Shown piece by piece: positions 59,249 through 64,000 of a stretch of DNA of 64,000 nt; position 1 is the first letter of the stretch, and the number at the start of each line of letters is the position of its first letter. Made by a program: the position numbers and the translations under genes. The stretch is from positions 1,550,001 to 1,614,000 of the forward strand of contig PZJY01000001.1 in the NCBI GenBank assembly GCA_031472005.1, given 5' to 3'. This DNA is from Tetracladium setigerum. Lineage: Eukaryota > Ascomycota > Leotiomycetes > Helotiales. The notes under the pieces were generated by a model. The model searched no databases. It saw only the letters and a program-made list of their open reading frames with translations, and had not been told where the DNA came from.

Positions 59249-60634
59249 ATGGCAACCGCAACACAGATCACCTCCCCCCTCCGCCCTCACTGAGGGTTGG
59301 TCTGCCGAGAAGGACTTCAAGGCCGTCGGAAAGCTTTCTGCCGCAACTCAACGCAGCATTGAGCCTGTTGGACCTCACTTCCTCGCTCACGCCCGCCGTG
59401 CCCGTCACAAGCGAACCTTCTCCGAAGATGATCGCATCCAGGCCCAGGAAAATGTCAAGAAGGTCGAAGATGATGATTCTGGGGAGATCAGTGAGCCTGA
59501 AGACCCAATGATGCTCTCCCGCGATGCCAAAGAGTGGAAGGTACATTTTCCCATATCTCCCCAAAATGCAGCCTAGCTGACTATTCGCAGCAACAAGATC
59601 ACTACGCCGTTCTTGGTCTTTCCAAGTACAGATACAGAGCTACTGAGGAGCAGATCAAGCGCGCCCACCGCAAGAAGGTCCTTCGTCATCACCCTGACAA
59701 GAAGGCTGCTGCTGGAAGCACCGAAGATGATTCTTTTTTCAAGTGCATCCAAAAGGCTACTGAAGTTCTCCTTGACCCCGTCAAGCGTCGTCAGTACGAT
59801 TCCGTCGACGAGCACGCCGATGTCGAGCCTCCCACCAAGAAGCAAGCTAAGGATGGCAAATACTACAAGCTCTGGAGCAATGTTTTCAAGGCTGAAGGAC
59901 GATTCTCTCGCATCCAACCCGTTCCCAAGTTCGGAGATGAGAACAGCACCAAGGAGGATGTCGACACCTTCTACAACTTCTTCTACAACTTCGATTCATG
60001 GCGTTCATTCGAGTACCAAGATGAGGATGTCCCTGATGATAACGAGAACCGAGACCAGAAGCGTCACATGGAGCGAAAGAACAACAATGCCCGCAAGAAG
60101 AAGAAGAACGAGGATGTTGCTCGTCTCCGTCAATTGGTGGATGTAGCCATGGCCGGTGACGTTCGCATCAAGCAATTCCGTGACCAAGCCAACGCCGCCA
60201 AGAACAAGAAGAAGAACGACAGAGAAGCTGCCGAGAAGAAGGCAGCTGAAGAGAAGATCGCAGCCAAGGAGGCTGAAGCTAAAGCCGCTAAGGATGCAGA
60301 GGAGAAGGCAAAGGCTGATCGTGATCAAGGCAAGAAGGCCAAGGAGGCAGCTAAGGCTGCTGTCAAGAAGAATCGTCGTGTTCTGAAGGGCAGTGTGAAA
60401 GATGCTAACTACTTCGTTGCCGGAGGAGATGCTGGCCCTGCTGCTATCGATGCTGTTCTGAACGATGTCGAGCTCATTCAAGGCAAGATCGATCCAGATG
60501 AGTGTGCTGCTTTGGCAGGCAAGCTCAATGGATTGAAGTTGCAAGATGAGATCAAGTCGGTCTGGAGCACCGAGGTGAAGCGTTTGGTGGGTGCTGGAAA
60601 GATCAAGGATGGTGATGTTAAGACTCTTGCTTAA
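59249..60634 (+). CDS. ZUO1: Zuotin, ribosome-associated J-protein (frame break in a C run near the start)
   Basis: J-domain partner of ribosome-bound Hsp70 that folds nascent chains, cytosolic. Exon 1 is 59249-59540, the intron 50 bp, exon 2 59591-60634. The start MATATQITS agrees with fungal zuotins, but the frame as given stops 15 codons in; in the next frame SALTEGWSAEKDFKAVGKLS continues normally. The switch lies in the C run at 59274-59279 (six C; eight or five would keep frame). The J domain has HYAVLGLSKYRYRATEEQIK and the HPD motif in RHHPDKKAAAG. The UBD/zuotin homology region (YKLWSNVFKAEGRFSRIQPV), a long charged helix (EKKAAEEKIAAKEAEAKAA) and the C-terminal four-helix bundle complete it. 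Total about 445 aa. Confidence 0.95.
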
Positions 60635-61038
60635 GCGACTGCGGAGATTGTTATTACCACCAGACAGGAATAGATATAGAACTTTTTAAAATTCGATAGA
60701 AAAATTGAAGAGGTGCTTCATTTAAAAGGTTCGGGACAGTGTTCGTGTAGAATTGTACTTTGATACATCCGTACCTATATCTTCGGTCCATGAGGCTATC
60801 CAACAGCAAACTGTTCTCGGGATGGTTTGACCTTCCTGCAACCAAGGTAACTTGATGTTTTACAGTATCGAGCGCTCGAGAAACATTTCTATTCAAGAAC
60901 TACACCTTTCTAGTTCATCTACAGTCAGTTTGACTGGGCATTTTGGGACGCAAGTCCAGCATCTCATGCTATCACGATCTTTGATTTTCATATTTCCCTT
61001 TGGAAAACAACGGTTGCAGTTTAGCTATGCGACAATCC
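60635..61038. other. Intergenic, no gene seen
   Basis: This 404-bp stretch lies between the zuotin stop and the degenerate locus on the minus strand. No features are supported. Confidence 0.35.
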
Positions 61039-62157
61039 TCAGTTCACATGTTTGCGTTTGGGAAACGATTCGTGTTCCCGATATGAACGTCTGGCAGCAA
61101 CTTCATTTTTTTTCTGATACCAAATACATACAACATCAATCGTACGACTTGTTTCCGTCACTACATCAACAGAACATCTGGAGCCTCTTGCATTCAGCTT
61201 TGTCATACCCCACTGTTCCAAGAGCTTGGTAAGTTGTGTGTCTCTCTGTGGCAGTAGAGATTGCCAAAGTCGGATTTCAGAATCATCACCTTTAAAGTCA
61301 AGGAGGACGCTTCCCAGCCTAGAGAGGAAATATTCGATGACAAGTTCTCGACCAGGGATCAAAGCTCTTTGCCACTTCAAAAGCAAAGAGGGTCTTGGTG
61401 AACGTGATACTGAGATCCTTATGAAGTAGCCTAATGCTAAAAGCCTTTTGGGGAAGGTTCTGTGCAGATTTTATATCTTCCTTGTATGGAGAATTTGAAC
61501 TTCTCCTCCCCTCCCCCGAAACTCCAATGAACATGCATGGATCACATAATCAACTTGAGGTAGAGTATCCGGATCAACTCGTCGACACTTAAGGCATTTG
61601 CGGGAAAGATCAAAGCTTGCATCAATCGCTGTGATCTCAGCGAAGGAAATGTCCGAGGAAATTTTGTTGAATAATGGTCATTTGTCAAGCCTGTGAAATC
61701 AGAGGTTAAGTCTCACATTATAGAGGGGTAGTTGGTCTCATATACTTCCCAAGCAAGCCCTCATGACACCAAACTTCTTGTCAGGTGTTTTGAAGACAAG
61801 TGCATTGTCAAGTTTCCGGTGCCTTTCCAAGAGGCAAGGAGGCTTATCAACATATATTCCTTTTGATGAACGGTCGGAAGGATACCATGGATTTCAAGAC
61901 TTAGGAGGTGAATGAATGATGAGGAACTTGGGATTTAGACGATTAGAGATGATGAGAACTCTGATGACGAGGAGGGCGCTTGCTTTTGATTCTGGCGATA
62001 AATTGCCAGAGCCAATATTGATAAGAATGGGTAGGAGGAGCCGGTGGACAATAGATGGTATCTTGAAAATATCATAGCCTGCTCGCTCGTATCGCTTCAT
62101 CGTTTGAAAGTCATGTTTTTGATGGAGTGTGATGGCGTTCATCCGGCGCTTCTTCAA
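61039..62157 (-). pseudogene. Degenerate coding sequence of unknown family, interrupted by stop codons only
   Basis: One reading frame from 62157 down to 61039 (373 codons) is broken by stops but not by frameshifts. Long coherent stretches lie in the same frame: YDIFKIPSIVHRLLLPILIN, DKPPCLLERHRKLDNALVFK, then FGVMRACLGS, DISFAEITAIDASFDLSRKC, KCRRVDPDTLPQVDYVIHAC and LVIEYFLSRLGSVLLDFKGD. Stops are TGA at about 61894 and near 61690 and TAA near 61473; two more lie in a segment that could be a 63-bp in-frame intron (GTATAT ... TTTCACAG). I do not recognise the family. The pattern suggests an old gene inactivated by point mutation, though a functional gene with unusual splicing cannot be excluded. 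It has no clear start upstream of 62157. Confidence 0.5.
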
Positions 62158-63860
62158 CCCGGAAACTCACAGAATAGTACATCTCTCTTTTGTTGATGAC
62201 CATATAATGGCTTAATTACTATCATTATGGAGAGGGTTTTATCATTTCTATCGTGCCCTCATAGTGGGACATCTTCGATACGAATGTGGCTCAGATAGTT
62301 GGACAATATCACAATATTCCTGTCTGCAGTACCAAAAACTGTCAGGCCACAAAACTACTTTCAAGAGTATAAAGTCTTAGCAATTAAAAAATAACAACAT
62401 TCACGATAGGTGTCTAATCCGACAGAGTAATCAAATATCCCTCTCGTCTGTCAAAAGCAAAACAATCTAGACCCTCCTTTCCTAAGCGACAGGCAATAAC
62501 ACCATGTGACCAATATCAACATCTCCAATGTGAAGAAGAACTAATCCTTTCAGAAAACAATTCAAGTACGCCAAGCGGCAAGCATGTCAGAGCGTTGAGC
62601 TTCCAAACGCTATTAAATAAATTGTACATAAATAAACCTCTTGCCGCAAAACCAAAAAAATGGCCTGATCTCCACGCAATTTTTGGGTACTCGCATCACA
62701 TGACCATGAATCTCCTGCCTGCAACCTGCGCCGCAACTCCCTTTCATCCGCCGTCCTGCCATCCCGTTTCTTTATCTGCCTTGCCCCTTCCCGCATGTCC
62801 GTGGGTGATTTAACGATTTTTATTGTTCCGAAACAACACGGGAAAAAACCGCCAAGGTTCTGGAAGGGAGGGATTTGTGGAAATCACTTCACGATCGAAC
62901 GTTCTATTCCATGGAGGGGGCTTGGTCTGGTTTGAATATTTTCAAGCAATATTGAGAAACCCGAGAACTGTTTGTAACTGATGTTATGTATGACTAAATA
63001 CAGCTGCTACTGCTAGTGATTTAGAATCCAATGTGAAAGGTACTAATTCAAAAAGAAGAACTGAAGGGATCGACGTTGTTTCGCATCATATCCATGTGCT
63101 TCTTGTTAATGCCCACTACCATTCGCATCGATCACTTGAATACTAGATCAAGCTCTTGTCATCTCTCTCTTTCTCATTCCAATGAGATCCTTACAAAGCC
63201 AAAACAGTTCTCTCTCTTCTCTCCTTCTTCTCCTTTCATCTCTGGCTGCCCTTTCCTTTCCCTCGTCCCATCCATTTCCCCTCTTCCGAAAATGCAAAAG
63301 CAAAGAAAAAGGGCCAGATGACTGCTGAATTTCTCAAGCCAATCCAAACCCAGCTCAAGTATTTGTTCAACCCATCTCAAAACTGCTCAAGACCAATCCA
63401 GTCTCCTTGTTTAGATGCAATGCAAGCCAAACAACACACCTTGGGCTTGGCTGTGTAACCATATTATACCTCCCGTGCTGTAGTGCTGTTGTGCAAGCGG
63501 CTAATACTCTGCAGGTGGTAGATAAGAGCGGGTTGTTGTCTTTAGGGGAGTGGCTTGATACATAATCATCCTCTCTCGTATTTGCGGTGACAAGCAGGGC
63601 TTCTATCAGAGGAGGACCGGAGCATGGAGCAAGTCTTTCGAAATATAGGGCAATAATAAGAAAAGCAGGGAAGAAAGAAGATGACGATGGTGTTTATGGT
63701 AGTAGCGGGATGAACGACCATTTTGATTTGAGGGTTTGTTTCCGTCGTCAAGTGTGGGAAGGGATGGATGGTGCTCGCTCTGCCGAGTGATTAGTTCAAG
63801 TTCTGTGCTCTGTAGTACAATACAAAATCCACGTAGGCCATTGCGCAAGTGCCACCGTCG
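62158..63860. other. Intergenic, no gene seen
   Basis: This 1.7-kb stretch holds CT-rich sequence at 63160-63260 and no convincing coding or RNA gene. Short frames at 62587-62796, 63076-63321 and 63587-63790 have no supporting features. Confidence 0.35.
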
Positions 63861-64000
63861 TCACAAGTTGTGACGGTAAACATGTTCGCGATAGGGAGAG
63901 AATGGGGATGGAGATGGGAATGTTTGCTCTGCAGGGTCGGGAAGGAAGTCAGCTCCGGTAGGTACAGTGGTCCCATCCTCGTTTTCTCTCAAAGACAGGC
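63861..64000 (-). CDS. Possible C-terminal end of a gene continuing beyond the right edge
   Basis: On the minus strand a frame entering from the right edge reads ENEDGTTVPTGADFLPDPAE, then QTFPSPSPFSPYREHVYRHN and a stop at 63861. The Pro/Ser-rich, hydrophilic composition resembles a disordered protein tail. Too short to identify. A competing short frame (63791-63976) overlaps it. Only sequence to the right can decide. Confidence 0.3.
   Translation of the reverse strand, partial: LSLRENEDGTTVPTGADFLPDPAEQTFPSPSPFSPYREHVYRHNL

Noticed and set aside
60005..60544. 179-aa minus-strand frame rich in Leu/Ser
   Set aside because: Antisense shadow of the charged helix of zuotin.
61039..62157. TGA readthrough or selenoprotein in the stop-broken frame
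   Set aside because: There is also a TAA, and no SECIS-like context can be argued; pseudogene is simpler.

Overview
The window is nuclear DNA from a filamentous ascomycete. Genes are densely packed and most carry short GT-AG introns of about 40-130 bp, often with a CTAAC- or CTGAC-like branch site. Proteins such as an RNA-dependent RNA polymerase, a Dal5-type permease beside a Zn2Cys6 regulator, a CBM1-bearing cellulase and Ser/Thr-rich GPI-type wall proteins fit Pezizomycotina. A Leotiomycetes (Botrytis/Sclerotinia-like) origin is my inference and is not proven by the sequence. No transposon, CRISPR array, prophage or rRNA was found.

Layout. 0-5 kb: a truncated MFS permease (-) diverges from a Zn2Cys6 transcription factor (+); the shared promoter holds two tandem CGG-N3-CCG sites. 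5-11 kb: a small membrane protein, a class I methyltransferase, a low-complexity protein and a dienelactone hydrolase. 12-23 kb is a housekeeping block: a GRIP-domain golgin diverging from Lunapark, an unknown 516-aa protein, and Iws1/Spn1 diverging from a Brl1/Brr6 nuclear-envelope protein. 24-40 kb is sparser: a Kre9-like wall protein, an SR-protein kinase, a SYLF-domain protein, a tRNA-Gly(UCC)-like gene with a partial copy, a small secreted protein and a Mid2-like single-pass protein. 42-54 kb: a GH5 cellulase with CBM1 and X2-like modules, a silencing-type RNA-dependent RNA polymerase, and a tandem pair of small secreted GPI-type paralogues. 54-64 kb: Erg6 diverging from Slt11/RBM22, Mzm1 diverging from zuotin, a pseudogene broken only by stop codons, and the end of a possible gene running off the right edge.

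Functional links are local. The divergent permease and regulator probably form a transport/regulation unit. The cellulase, Kre9-like, Mid2-like and small secreted proteins belong to the cell surface or secretome. Most of the rest is core machinery: splicing (SRPK, Slt11), transcription elongation (Iws1), ribosome-associated folding (zuotin), ER and nuclear-envelope shape (Lunapark, Brl1/Brr6), Golgi tethering and sterol synthesis.

One window-wide property matters for anyone using this sequence. At least eleven reading frames break by what looks like one missing base, mostly in G or C runs, and zuotin has a further break in a C run. Restoring one base per site makes each total coding length a multiple of three and recovers conserved domains. 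These look like consensus errors rather than pseudogenes. Coordinates below follow the sequence as given.
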